Of a DNA stretch of 64,000 bases, positions 18,767 through 26,613 are shown piece after piece. The notes under the pieces are model-generated. The model worked only from the letters and a program-made list of their open reading frames with translations. It did no database searches and was not told the DNA's origin. The number at the start of each line of letters is the position of its first letter. The stretch's first letter is position 1. Source of the stretch: Lewinellaceae bacterium. GTDB taxonomy: Bacteria > Bacteroidota > Bacteroidia > Chitinophagales > Saprospiraceae. Location: positions 372,001 through 436,000 of the forward strand of contig JACJYK010000003.1 in assembly GCA_020636135.1 (NCBI GenBank), in the 5' to 3' direction. A program made the translations under genes and the position numbers.

Positions 18767-19831
18767 CTACTCGGTTACCATCTTTTCCGCATTATAGGCG
18801 ATCTGTAGCGCTTCGATGATTTCGGTGATGTCCCCATTCATGATCGCATCCAGGTTGTACAGCGTCAGATTGATGCGGTGATCGGTGACCCGGTTTTGCG
18901 GATAATTGTAGGTGCGGATCTTGTCGGAGCGGTCTCCGGACCCGACCAGGGACCTGCGCTGGCTGGCGACTTTGTTTTCATGTTCCTGGACCTGGGCATC
19001 GCGTATCTTGGCATACAGGCGCTGTAGAGCGATCTCGCGGTTCTGGATTTGGGACCTACCATCCGTACTTTCAGACACAATGCCGGTAGGCAAGTGTGTA
19101 AATCGAACACCCGATTCGGTCTTATTGACATGCTGCCCGCCGGCGCCGCTCGAGCGGAAGGTATCTACTTTGAGGTCTTCCTTACGGATATTGATGTCCT
19201 CCATCTCCAGTTTGGGCATCACGACCACGGTAGCTGCTGAAGTATGGATACGGCCTTGTGATTCTGTTTTTGGCACCCGTTGCACCCGGTGGGCTCCGGA
19301 TTCAAATTTAAGTTTGCCAAACACATCAGAGCCCGAGATCTCAAGGACGATCTTGCTGTAACCGCCGACCGTACCTTCACTCAGTGAGACGGTTTCAACC
19401 GCCCAGCCTTGTTCTTCAAAATACCGGGAATACATCCGGTAGAGGTCACCGGCAAAGATCGAAGCTTCGTCGCCGCCAGTGCCGGCACGGATCTCGAAGA
19501 TGACATCTTTCTCATCTTCCGGATCCTTGGGGATGAGCATGATCTTCAGTGCTTCCTCCAGGCTTTCCTGTTCTCCTTCCAGCGTTTCGATCTCTTCCCG
19601 GGCCATCGCAATGAGATCGGGGTCGCGCTCTGTGCGGATGATTTCCCGGGCTGAACGGATATGGTCCAGTACGGTACGGTATTCATCCGATTTGCTGACG
19701 ATGTCAGTGAGTTCCTTGTATTCTTTATGGATTTTGGAATAGCGCTTATTGTCGGCAATCACTTCCGGATCCGAAAGTTGCTCTTCCAACCGCATATAGC
19801 GATCCTTGATGGCCTCCAATTTTTCGATCAT
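18767..19831 (-). CDS. prfA: peptide chain release factor 1
   Basis: Terminates translation at UAA and UAG. Seen: 354 residues from ATG 19831; GGQ catalytic motif at 231-233 within SSGAGGQHVNKTESGVRFTH (one 20-residue block), GRIHTSAATVVVMP before it and AGTGGDEASIFAGDL in domain 2. The frame continues 33 codons further upstream without homology, so the start at MIEKLEAIKDRY is preferred. The usual downstream neighbour prmC is absent. Confidence 0.97.
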   Translation of the reverse strand: MIEKLEAIKDRYMRLEEQLSDPEVIADNKRYSKIHKEYKELTDIVSKSDEYRTVLDHIRSAREIIRTERDPDLIAMAREEIETLEGEQESLEEALKIMLIPKDPEDEKDVIFEIRAGTGGDEASIFAGDLYRMYSRYFEEQGWAVETVSLSEGTVGGYSKIVLEISGSDVFGKLKFESGAHRVQRVPKTESQGRIHTSAATVVVMPKLEMEDINIRKEDLKVDTFRSSGAGGQHVNKTESGVRFTHLPTGIVSESTDGRSQIQNREIALQRLYAKIRDAQVQEHENKVASQRRSLVGSGDRSDKIRTYNYPQNRVTDHRINLTLYNLDAIMNGDITEIIEALQIAYNAEKMVTE

Positions 19832-19877
19832 TGCCCGCGTGCTAATTGGCGGCAAAGGTAAGGAAAGTAAAATGAAG

Positions 19878-20114
19878 CTATAAGACCCGGATTTTATTTT
19901 TAATGTTCTGGATGAGGTGGGGAGACACATGTGTCCGCTGTATGTTATTGCGGATCAGATCCCGGAAATTTTTCTCACTGGCATAAAGCCGGGAGCAGTC
20001 GGGATCATCGTGAACTTGATTCAGGAAAGCTTGTTCGTCTTCTTTGGGCAGGGCATTATCAAGGTACATGTTCATTTTCTCATGAAACTCCTGAAAAGCA
20101 TCAAGATTATTCAT
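19878..20114 (-). CDS. small anti-sigma-like protein downstream of the ECF sigma factor
   Basis: 78 residues, soluble, no membrane helix. Seen: an N-terminal HEKMNMYLDNALPKEDEQAF segment matching the first helices of zinc-finger-type anti-sigma domains (x-YLDN-[AE]-L-x3-E), and a Cys in DPDCSRLY where such proteins usually have HxxxCxxC; the full zinc motif is not present. It lies 102 bases downstream of the sigma gene on the same strand. Inferred to bind and hold the sigma factor in the cytoplasm; it could release it on a redox or interaction signal. Family assignment is moderate. Confidence 0.65.
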   Translation of the reverse strand: MNNLDAFQEFHEKMNMYLDNALPKEDEQAFLNQVHDDPDCSRLYASEKNFRDLIRNNIQRTHVSPHLIQNIKNKIRVL

Positions 20115-20216
20115 ATCGGTTGAAATTTAGCAGTCCAATAAATGGCTATTAGGTATGTCCCTGGGAAAAAGAAGATGGAAGGTGCTAAAATAGTTAATGA
20201 TCGGAGATCGCCAAAT

Positions 20217-20864
20217 TTATTTCTTGGCAGATTTATTTTTTGAACGTTTGTCCCTAAATCCCAATCCTTCGGCATACTCCTTCAACTTGTCTTTTAACAA
20301 ATTCCTGGCGCGGAACAGCCGAGACCTCACGGTGCCGATCGGCACATCGATGATCTTGGCGATTTCCTCGTATGTAAAACCTTCTACATCACACAGCAGG
20401 ATCACGGTGCGAAAATCCAGTGGCAGAGAATTGATGGCACTCGTGACTTCATCACCCATCATGCTGTTAAACAATTCCTCCCTGAGGTCGGTGTACTTAC
20501 CCACCTTGTCGGAATCGCTGTCATGGTAACTGATGATCTCCTCAAAGTCGACCTGTGTCGGCTTCTTGGTCTTACGCCGGTACTCGTTGATGTAGGCGTT
20601 TTTCAGGATTTTAAACAACCACGCTTTGGCATTAGTTCCTTCATCGTACTTATCGATAAAGCGGTAGGCTTTCATGTACGTTTCCTGGACCAGATCGCTG
20701 GCGTCGTCTTCGTTGTAAGTCAAGTGATAGGCAAAGGTGTGCAGGGCATCGATATGAGGAAGAAACTCATTTTCGAAGATTCGCACATACTTTTCTTTGT
20801 CGTGTACCTGGCTCAATCTAATTGGTTTATATGTTTTGGACTGCATCATATCTAATAGACGCAA
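20217..20864 (-). CDS. ECF-type RNA polymerase sigma factor
   Basis: 215 residues with sigma-70 regions 2 and 4 only. Seen: region 2 HTFAYHLTYNEDDASDLVQE and AWLFKILKNAYINEYRRK, region 4 LPLDFRTVILLCDVEGFTYE followed by EIAKIIDVPIGTVRSRLFRA with the helix-turn-helix. ATGs at 20849 and 20846 are alternative starts. C-terminus is lysine-rich. Followed by a small anti-sigma-like gene in the same direction. Known: close relatives in Bacteroidota act as SigW/RpoE-type factors; target genes cannot be told here. Confidence 0.94.
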   Translation of the reverse strand: MRLLDMMQSKTYKPIRLSQVHDKEKYVRIFENEFLPHIDALHTFAYHLTYNEDDASDLVQETYMKAYRFIDKYDEGTNAKAWLFKILKNAYINEYRRKTKKPTQVDFEEIISYHDSDSDKVGKYTDLREELFNSMMGDEVTSAINSLPLDFRTVILLCDVEGFTYEEIAKIIDVPIGTVRSRLFRARNLLKDKLKEYAEGLGFRDKRSKNKSAKK

Positions 20865-20951
20865 TCCGGGTACAAAGTGACTCTTATGACTTTGTTAAAG
20901 TTTTAAAACGCGTTTCTATACAAAAATAGTAAAACCTGACAGGAAACAAGA

Positions 20952-21602
20952 CTACTCTGCCGCTCCGGCAGGAATGATTTCATCATCAGCAACCATAAAG
21001 ATGCGGTCCCCTCTGCGCGGACGTATGACACCGGTTCCGGTGAAGGCTCCGAAGGCCGGGAGGATGGCCTGTGTTTCTCCAAAATAAAAACAGGGGACCC
21101 GCAATCCCTGGTAAGCCTGACCCCGCAGGCGCACTGCGGGATGGATATGACCACAGACTGGATACCAGTCTTCCGGCACCTCTTCCAGGGGATGGTGGCT
21201 GAACAGGAATGGTGCCCACTCGAGGTATGGCTCATGCAAAAGCAGACCCAGATCCTGATAATGCTTGTCATCCAGAATGTCGTGATTGCCCATGATCAAA
21301 TGAAATCGTGTCCCGGGAAAAGTCCGGAGGAAACGGCCCAGGATGTCCCATTCGATGTTGTACTGGCTGTGAAAGAGATCTCCCAGGAACAACACATCGC
21401 GGGGATGGTACCGGTCCAGTAATTCATATAGATGCTCCCAGTTGGCGTCGGTCACGGCTTCCGGTACCGCAATGCCGGCCCGGTTGAAGTGGGATGCTTT
21501 CCCCAGGTGCAAATCAGCAATCCACAGGGCTCTTCGCCGCTGCCAGTAGACACTTTTATAAGGGTGTAACTCCAGTTCTTCTCCAGCTACCCGGATGTTC
21601 AT
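20952..21602 (-). CDS. pdeM: PdeM-type metallophosphoesterase (ligase-associated DNA-damage-response endonuclease)
   Basis: 216 residues. Seen: calcineurin-like phosphoesterase motifs DLHLGK (D30, H32), FLGDLFHS (D75 region), MGNHD (105-109) and later SHHPLEE and CGHIHPAV, in the order and spacing of PdeM. Start at 21602 (MNIRVAGEELELHPYKSVYW) is where family similarity begins; the frame extends 12 codons upstream. Known: PdeM genes usually sit with a ligD-like ligase, lhr-type helicase and an MBL exonuclease; none is adjacent here, so it is an isolated copy. Likely cytoplasmic DNA or nucleotide phosphodiesterase. Confidence 0.85.
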   Translation of the reverse strand: MNIRVAGEELELHPYKSVYWQRRRALWIADLHLGKASHFNRAGIAVPEAVTDANWEHLYELLDRYHPRDVLFLGDLFHSQYNIEWDILGRFLRTFPGTRFHLIMGNHDILDDKHYQDLGLLLHEPYLEWAPFLFSHHPLEEVPEDWYPVCGHIHPAVRLRGQAYQGLRVPCFYFGETQAILPAFGAFTGTGVIRPRRGDRIFMVADDEIIPAGAAE

Positions 21603-21759
21603 AACCTGATTTCCACTGCTCAAAGTTGTAAAAAGCAATCCAATTCAGGAGGACATTGCATCTCATTTTATCTATCCTGATTGATGTGACCCGGGTACCG
21701 CGACCAGTGGTCCGTTTAAATCTGTATTTTAGTTGGATCAATTACAAATCGCACCGAGT

Positions 21760-22962
21760 ATGTCGCTTCATCCGCTTACCTCGCAATGGTGGGGGCCTCC
21801 CAAAAGATTTGATGTTCAGGAAAAGGACCGCCGGGTAAGCTGGCTGGAGCTTTTTTACGATCTGGTCTATGTGATTGCCATAGCCAGGATCACCCATCAT
21901 CTGGCTCATCATGTCACCCTGGGGAGTTTCCTGGAATACACGGGATTATTTGCGCTGATTTTTTGGGGATGGCTGAACGGCAGTTTGTATCACGACATCC
22001 ATGGCAATGAAGGTTTGCGGACCCGGCTGATGACACTGTGGCAGATGATGATCCTGGCAGCCCTGGCAATCATGCTGGACCGGCCGGCGACGACGAATTT
22101 CACCGGAATCACGATTGTCCTGATGATCATGCAATTGTACCTCACCTACCTATGGTGGAGTGTCGGGTTTTACGATCAATCGCACCGGCGATACAACCGT
22201 CCGTATACGGTCCTGTATCTGGTTGCCCTGGCATTGATGGGCGTCAGTCTGTTTCTCCCGGAGCAGGCATTGAGATGGATTGTCCCGCTGGCCATTCTAT
22301 GTAATTATCTGCCACCGTTTATCTCTTCCCGGTTGTTGGGGCGATCTTCCATGGACCTGGATATGTCTTCCAGCATGTTTGAGCGACTGGGACTCTTTAC
22401 CATCATTGTTTTTGGAGAGCTGGTACTGGGCGTCGTCAACGGCATCAGCGCCATCCAAGAGTTGGATGCTAGTGCCTGGATCAATTTTGCGTTGGCCATC
22501 TCCATCGTCTTTACCCTGTGGTGGATTTTCTTCACCCTGGTTTCGCGCCGGGAACCCAAGAAAGGTTTTGTGAAAGCCTCATTGCTGGAGTTACTTTACG
22601 TTCCGGCTTTGATCGCACTCGGCTTATTGGCAGTAAGCTTTACCTCGCTTTTTGAGGGACACGAAGACTTTGCGTCCATGCGATTTGTATTTCAGATAGC
22701 CATTGCGGTCTTCCTGATCAGTATAAGCCTGATGAACGGGTTGCTGGAGTTTCCGGATAATTTGCTGAAGATTAAGCGTCCTATGCAGCGGTCACTCCTG
22801 GTGGTTGCGGCCCTGTTTCTGGTGACGGCACCGCTTCAGCTGCACGTGAAGTCCATGTATTACCTGATCGGGGTGGTCGTTTTGTTGTTGCTGGAGATCC
22901 TTTATCTGAATTCGCGGTATTATCGCGCTATCCGGGTATCGGATGGGGAGAAGCGTGGTTGA
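21760..22962 (+). CDS. low-temperature-requirement A (LtrA) family membrane protein
   Basis: 400 residues with about ten to eleven transmembrane helices. Seen: the family N-terminus with SWLELFYDLVYVIAIARITH preceded by RRV, and ERLGLFTIIVFGELVLGVVN in the middle, both diagnostic of LtrA proteins. ATG 21760 chosen; the frame reaches back to a TTG at 21733. Function of the family is poorly defined (first linked to cold growth of Listeria). It ends 119 bases before the tRNA gene and is the last backbone gene before the accessory region. Confidence 0.9.
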   Translation: MSLHPLTSQWWGPPKRFDVQEKDRRVSWLELFYDLVYVIAIARITHHLAHHVTLGSFLEYTGLFALIFWGWLNGSLYHDIHGNEGLRTRLMTLWQMMILAALAIMLDRPATTNFTGITIVLMIMQLYLTYLWWSVGFYDQSHRRYNRPYTVLYLVALALMGVSLFLPEQALRWIVPLAILCNYLPPFISSRLLGRSSMDLDMSSSMFERLGLFTIIVFGELVLGVVNGISAIQELDASAWINFALAISIVFTLWWIFFTLVSRREPKKGFVKASLLELLYVPALIALGLLAVSFTSLFEGHEDFASMRFVFQIAIAVFLISISLMNGLLEFPDNLLKIKRPMQRSLLVVAALFLVTAPLQLHVKSMYYLIGVVVLLLLEILYLNSRYYRAIRVSDGEKRG

Positions 22963-23025
22963 AAACTTGATAATTGCAAGCCGGAGTGGCCAAATGAAAG
23001 CCTGCAGAGATTTTTTAAAGGGTTG

Positions 23026-23056
23026 TTGGAAGAATAGCGGGGAGAATGTATATTTG
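23026..23056 (+). promoter_or_regulatory. promoter of the tRNA-Val gene
   Basis: TTG at 23026-23028, 20-base spacer, then TATATTTG (23049-23056), a full match to the Bacteroidota TAnnTTTG -7 element. The tRNA begins 26 bases downstream. Confidence 0.7.
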
Positions 23057-23081
23057 CATCCGCTTTTTAGTGAAGCATAAG

Positions 23082-23156
23082 GGGCGATTAGCTCAGCTGG
23101 TTTAGAGCACCTGCCTTACAAGCAGGGGGTCCTTGGTTCGAATCCATGATCGCCCA
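23082..23156 (+). tRNA. tRNA-Val (anticodon TAC)
   Basis: 75 bases fold as a cloverleaf: acceptor GGGCGAT/ATCGCCC with discriminator A, D-stem GCTC/GAGC, anticodon stem CCTGC/GCAGG around the loop CTTACAA (anticodon TAC), five-base variable loop and T-arm with loop TTCGAAT. The CCA end is not encoded. The T-stem CTTGG/CCATG holds a U50-U64 mismatch, which fits a gene whose 3' part was supplied by an integrated element. Its 3' end is the attachment site of the following island. Confidence 0.95.
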
Positions 23157-23157
23157 C
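23135..23157 (+). repeat. left attachment-site copy (attL) in the tRNA 3' end
   Basis: 23 bases, from the GG of the T-stem through the discriminator plus one C, are identical to 34581-34603. This is the classic position for tyrosine-recombinase integration into a tRNA gene. Beyond the exact match the copies also share most of GTCCT.GG just upstream. Confidence 0.85.
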
Positions 23158-23167
23158 TTTGATTTTC

Positions 23168-23199
23168 AAGGAGTTATGAGAATTTTCTCATAGCTCCTT
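23168..23199 (+). terminator. hairpin terminator after tRNA-Val
   Basis: 15-base stem (23168-23182 with 23185-23199, one G-T pair) and a two-base TT spacer, followed by TTAAGTTTT. Placed 12 bases after the tRNA, where an intrinsic terminator is expected. It lies inside the island by the att boundary. Confidence 0.65.
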
Positions 23200-23207
23200 T
23201 TAAGTTT

Positions 23208-23494
23208 TGCAAACTATTTGCAAACAAATACCACTTTCTATCCAGCCATATAACTTTCAAACCAAGCATTAGGAACTTTCCGAGTCGAGCAAATCCATGA
23301 TTGTGATATCGATAACTCAACTCTCTTGACAATATTCGAGATGGAATTTGCTGATACAAATCATCTTTTAAAAACTCATTCTTGTATCAATCCTGGAGAG
23401 AAGAGGGCATTTCGCCATCCAGGACCTGGATGATGTCTTTAATTAGGCCATCTACGAATAGATTATAAAAAATAATCATCTGTCGGTATGGTAT
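23208..23494. other. gene-free stretch at the left island end
   Basis: Between the tRNA terminator and the hsdM promoter. I see no coding frame with recognisable content, no integrase remnant that I can name and no strong repeat; a 61-codon minus-strand frame at 23174-23359 has no features of a real gene. In mobile islands this position next to the attachment site normally holds the integrase. Confidence 0.5.
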
Positions 23495-23547
23495 TTGCAG
23501 CGATTAACAACTATTATCTTTAGGTCTGATAGGGAGTTCTTTCCCTA
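23495..23547 (+). promoter_or_regulatory. candidate promoter and operator of the hsdMSR-gajAB operon
   Basis: TTG at 23495-23497, a 17-base spacer and TATCTTTA (23515-23522), one base off TAnnTTTG. Just downstream, TAGGGA (23530-23535) and TCCCTA (23542-23547) form an inverted repeat with a 6-base spacer that could be a regulator site or a leader hairpin. hsdM starts at 23569. Confidence 0.45.
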
Positions 23548-23568
23548 ACCTTTCAAAACCTTGGATGC

Positions 23569-25296
23569 ATGGATATGATCAACTTTCGGGAAACCGCTAA
23601 TTTCATATGGAGCGTTGCCGATCTTCTCAGGGGTGATTACAAACAAAGCGATTATGGCAAGATCATTCTTCCCCTTACTGTCTTAAGAAGGCTGGATTGT
23701 GTTCTGGAGCCAACCAAGGAAAAGGTGCTGGCCTATCTGCCAAAGGTTCAGACAACCAATGTCCAGAACATCGATCCTATCCTGAATAAAGTTGCCGGGC
23801 ATAATTTTCACAACCGATCCAAATATGATTTTAACAAGCTGATCGCCGATCCTGATCATATTGCGGCTAATCTCAGGAACTATATCAACGGGTTTTCAGA
23901 AAACGCGCGGGAGATCATCGAATATTTTGATTTTGACAAACAGATCGACCGGCTGGAAAAATCCAATCTTCTTTACCTGGTCTTAAAGAGATTTCAGGAA
24001 ACGGACCTTCATCCCAAAAAGGTGAGCAATGTTGAGGCCGGTTATCTCTTTGAAGAGCTGATCAGGAAATTTGCCGAACTTTCCAATGAGACGGCAGGGG
24101 AACATTTCACTCCCCGGGAGGTGATCCGGCTCATGGTAGATATGCTCTTCATTGCAGACAAAGATATCCTTACCAAGAAAGGAATTGTCAAAACCCTTTA
24201 TGATCCTGCAGGGGGGACCGGAGGAATGCTGACGGTTGCCGATGAATATGTCAGAAGCCTGAATGAAGATGCCCGGCTTGAATTATTCGGCCAGGAAATC
24301 AACCCTGAGAGTTACGCGATTTTCAAAGCGGATATGCTGATAAAGGGCCAGAATGCCTCGAACGTAAAGTTTGGTAACTCATTTACTGAAGATGGCCTGG
24401 AAGGCAATAAATTTGATTACATGCTTTCCAATCCGCCATTCGGTGTGTCCTGGAAGAAAGTCGAAAAGAAAATCAAACACGAGGCTGAAAGCTTAGGCCA
24501 TGCAGGGCGCTTTGGGGCAGGGACCCCAAGGGTCAGTGATGGATCACTATTGTTCCTGCAGCACATGATTTCCAAAATGACGCAAACAGGGCAGGGGAGC
24601 CGGATTGGTATTGTCTTTAACGGATCACCATTATTTACCGGATCAGCCGGCAGCGGCGAAAGCGATATCAGGAAATGGATCATTGAAAATGATATGCTCG
24701 AAGCCATCATTGCTCTTCCTGATCAGCTTTTTTACAATACAGGCATTTCAACTTACATCTGGATTGTCGATAACCGCAAAAGACCTGAGCGCAAAGGCAA
24801 GGTCCAGCTCATCAATGCTGTCTCATTCTTTGAAAAGATGAGTAAAAGTCTGGGTAACAAACGTAATCTGATCAGTACAGTTCAAATTGAGAAGATCACA
24901 AAGCTCTATGGTGATTTTGAAGAAAACAAATATTCCAAAATCTTCGATAATGAAGATTTCGGCTATCACAAAGTGACTGTTGAACGGCCTAAAAGAAAAA
25001 AAGATGGCACAATCATTAAGGACACCAACGGCAACCCAAAAGTTGACAGTTCCCTGCGGGATTACGAGAGCATTCCCTTAAAAGAGGATATCGAAGAATA
25101 CTTCAAAAGAGAGGTTCTTCCCCATGTCCCGGATGCCTGGATTGATCATTCAAAAACCAAAGTTGGCTATGAAATAAACTTCACCAGGTATTTCTATGAA
25201 TACACTCCCCTTCGATCAACCGAAGAAATCAGAGCAGACATTCTCAAGCTTAAGGAAGAGATGGAGGATTTAACAATGAAAGTTGTGAGCCCATGA
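23569..25296 (+). CDS. hsdM: type I restriction-modification methyltransferase subunit
   Basis: N6-adenine methyltransferase subunit of a type I complex; with HsdS it methylates the recognition site. Seen: 575 residues; N-terminal HsdM helical domain (ADLLRGDYKQSDYGKIILPL), AdoMet-binding DPAGGTGGML near residue 213, catalytic NPPF near 287-290, and a C-terminal region that contacts HsdS. The ATG at 23569 is followed two codons later by another. Overlaps hsdS by 4 bases. First gene of a five-gene operon; base composition close to the backbone, unlike hsdS. Confidence 0.95.
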   Translation: MDMINFRETANFIWSVADLLRGDYKQSDYGKIILPLTVLRRLDCVLEPTKEKVLAYLPKVQTTNVQNIDPILNKVAGHNFHNRSKYDFNKLIADPDHIAANLRNYINGFSENAREIIEYFDFDKQIDRLEKSNLLYLVLKRFQETDLHPKKVSNVEAGYLFEELIRKFAELSNETAGEHFTPREVIRLMVDMLFIADKDILTKKGIVKTLYDPAGGTGGMLTVADEYVRSLNEDARLELFGQEINPESYAIFKADMLIKGQNASNVKFGNSFTEDGLEGNKFDYMLSNPPFGVSWKKVEKKIKHEAESLGHAGRFGAGTPRVSDGSLLFLQHMISKMTQTGQGSRIGIVFNGSPLFTGSAGSGESDIRKWIIENDMLEAIIALPDQLFYNTGISTYIWIVDNRKRPERKGKVQLINAVSFFEKMSKSLGNKRNLISTVQIEKITKLYGDFEENKYSKIFDNEDFGYHKVTVERPKRKKDGTIIKDTNGNPKVDSSLRDYESIPLKEDIEEYFKREVLPHVPDAWIDHSKTKVGYEINFTRYFYEYTPLRSTEEIRADILKLKEEMEDLTMKVVSP

Positions 25297-26603
25297 GCAT
25301 AATTTCAGAGCCTATGATTTCATCGTGGACAGGACCATTACCCAAACATTGGAATACGGCAAAATTAAAATGGCTATCGAAAATCTATGCGGGAGGAACA
25401 CCAGATAAAAGCAACAGCGCTTACTGGGAAAATGGCACAATTCCATGGCTTAATTCCGGCACGGTAAATCAAGGAATAATAACTGAATATTCCCATTTGA
25501 TAACTGAGCAAGGATTCAATAACTCAAGTGCCAAATGGATAGAAAAGGGAAATCTAATTATTGCATTGGCAGGACAAGGAAAAACAAAGGGAATGGTTGG
25601 CTTAACCACCTTCCGAACAACTTGTAATCAATCGCTCGGAGTAATATCTCCGGGTCAAAAGATTTACAGTAAATTTATTTATTACTACCTAAAGAGGAGT
25701 TACAAAAACATAAGAGGCTTAGCGGGAGATGGTAAAAGGGACGGTTTGAACTTAGAAATGATTGGAAGTATCTATGTACCGATACCACCATTTGATGAAC
25801 AAGTTGCTATAGTAGAATTCTTAGATATAAAAACTTCACAAATTGACCAGTCAATTGAAAAAAGAACTTTATTAATTCAACTACTCCAAGAAGAAAAATC
25901 AGCAGTTATCAATGAAGCCGTTACAAGAGGAATAAATTCAAGAGTTCCAATGAAGGGATCGGGCATTGAATGGCTACGTGAAATGCCTAAGCATTGGGAA
26001 CTAGCTAAAATGAAGTATTTAGGAAAGATAAAATATGGCCTTGGACAACCTCCTAAACAACTAGAGAACGGTTTACCATTGATTAGAGCCACAAATATTG
26101 AAAGAGGCAAGATAGTTGAAGCAAATATGGTCTATGTTGACCCTGACGATGTTCCGTATGAGAGAGATCCAGTGTTAAGAGAAAATGACATTATTGTCGT
26201 GAGGAGTGGTGCATATACTGCCGACAGTGCCATTATTCCAAACAAATATGATGGTGCGATTACAGGGTACGATATGGTTTTTAGACCAACAACCGTAAAT
26301 GCCAAATTTATTTCATATGGGTTACTGAGTAACTATATTTTATATAATCAATTATACGTGCATAGGCTTAGAGCCGCACAGCCTCATTTGAATGCAGAAG
26401 AATTAGGGGATACCATTGTGTTAATACCTTCCTTAGAAGAGCAAGAAGAGATTGTTAGTCACATTGAATCTGAGATATCTCGTATAGATAAGGAAATTGA
26501 GCTAGCCCAAAAAGAGATAGAACTCCTGAAGGAATATCGTGGGGCATTGATTTCAGAAGCCGTTACCGGAAAAATAGATGTACGTGATTACCCCTTGAAC
26601 TAA
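25293..26603 (+). CDS. hsdS: type I restriction-modification specificity subunit
   Basis: Binds the two halves of the DNA target. Seen: 436 residues made of two target-recognition domains, each opening with a similar segment (LPKHWNTAKLKWLSKIYAGG near 12 and MPKHWELAKMKYLGKIKYGL near 228) and each followed by a helical conserved region (EQVAIVEFLDIKTSQIDQSI and EQEEIVSHIESEISRIDKEI). A complete two-domain HsdS. It is clearly more A+T-rich than hsdM and hsdR on either side, which fits exchange of specificity genes by recombination. Overlaps hsdM by 4 bases; hsdR follows after 10. Target sequence cannot be predicted. Confidence 0.94.
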   Translation: MSIISEPMISSWTGPLPKHWNTAKLKWLSKIYAGGTPDKSNSAYWENGTIPWLNSGTVNQGIITEYSHLITEQGFNNSSAKWIEKGNLIIALAGQGKTKGMVGLTTFRTTCNQSLGVISPGQKIYSKFIYYYLKRSYKNIRGLAGDGKRDGLNLEMIGSIYVPIPPFDEQVAIVEFLDIKTSQIDQSIEKRTLLIQLLQEEKSAVINEAVTRGINSRVPMKGSGIEWLREMPKHWELAKMKYLGKIKYGLGQPPKQLENGLPLIRATNIERGKIVEANMVYVDPDDVPYERDPVLRENDIIVVRSGAYTADSAIIPNKYDGAITGYDMVFRPTTVNAKFISYGLLSNYILYNQLYVHRLRAAQPHLNAEELGDTIVLIPSLEEQEEIVSHIESEISRIDKEIELAQKEIELLKEYRGALISEAVTGKIDVRDYPLN

Positions 26604-26613
26604 GATAAACCCT

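Noticed and set aside
21603..21759. Promoter for the LtrA-family gene
   Set aside because: TATTTTAG is present but does not match TAnnTTTG and has no spaced TTG.
23174..23359. 61-codon minus-strand frame after tRNA-Val as an integrase or excisionase remnant
   Set aside because: It covers the terminator hairpin, has no recombinase motif and no composition of a real gene.
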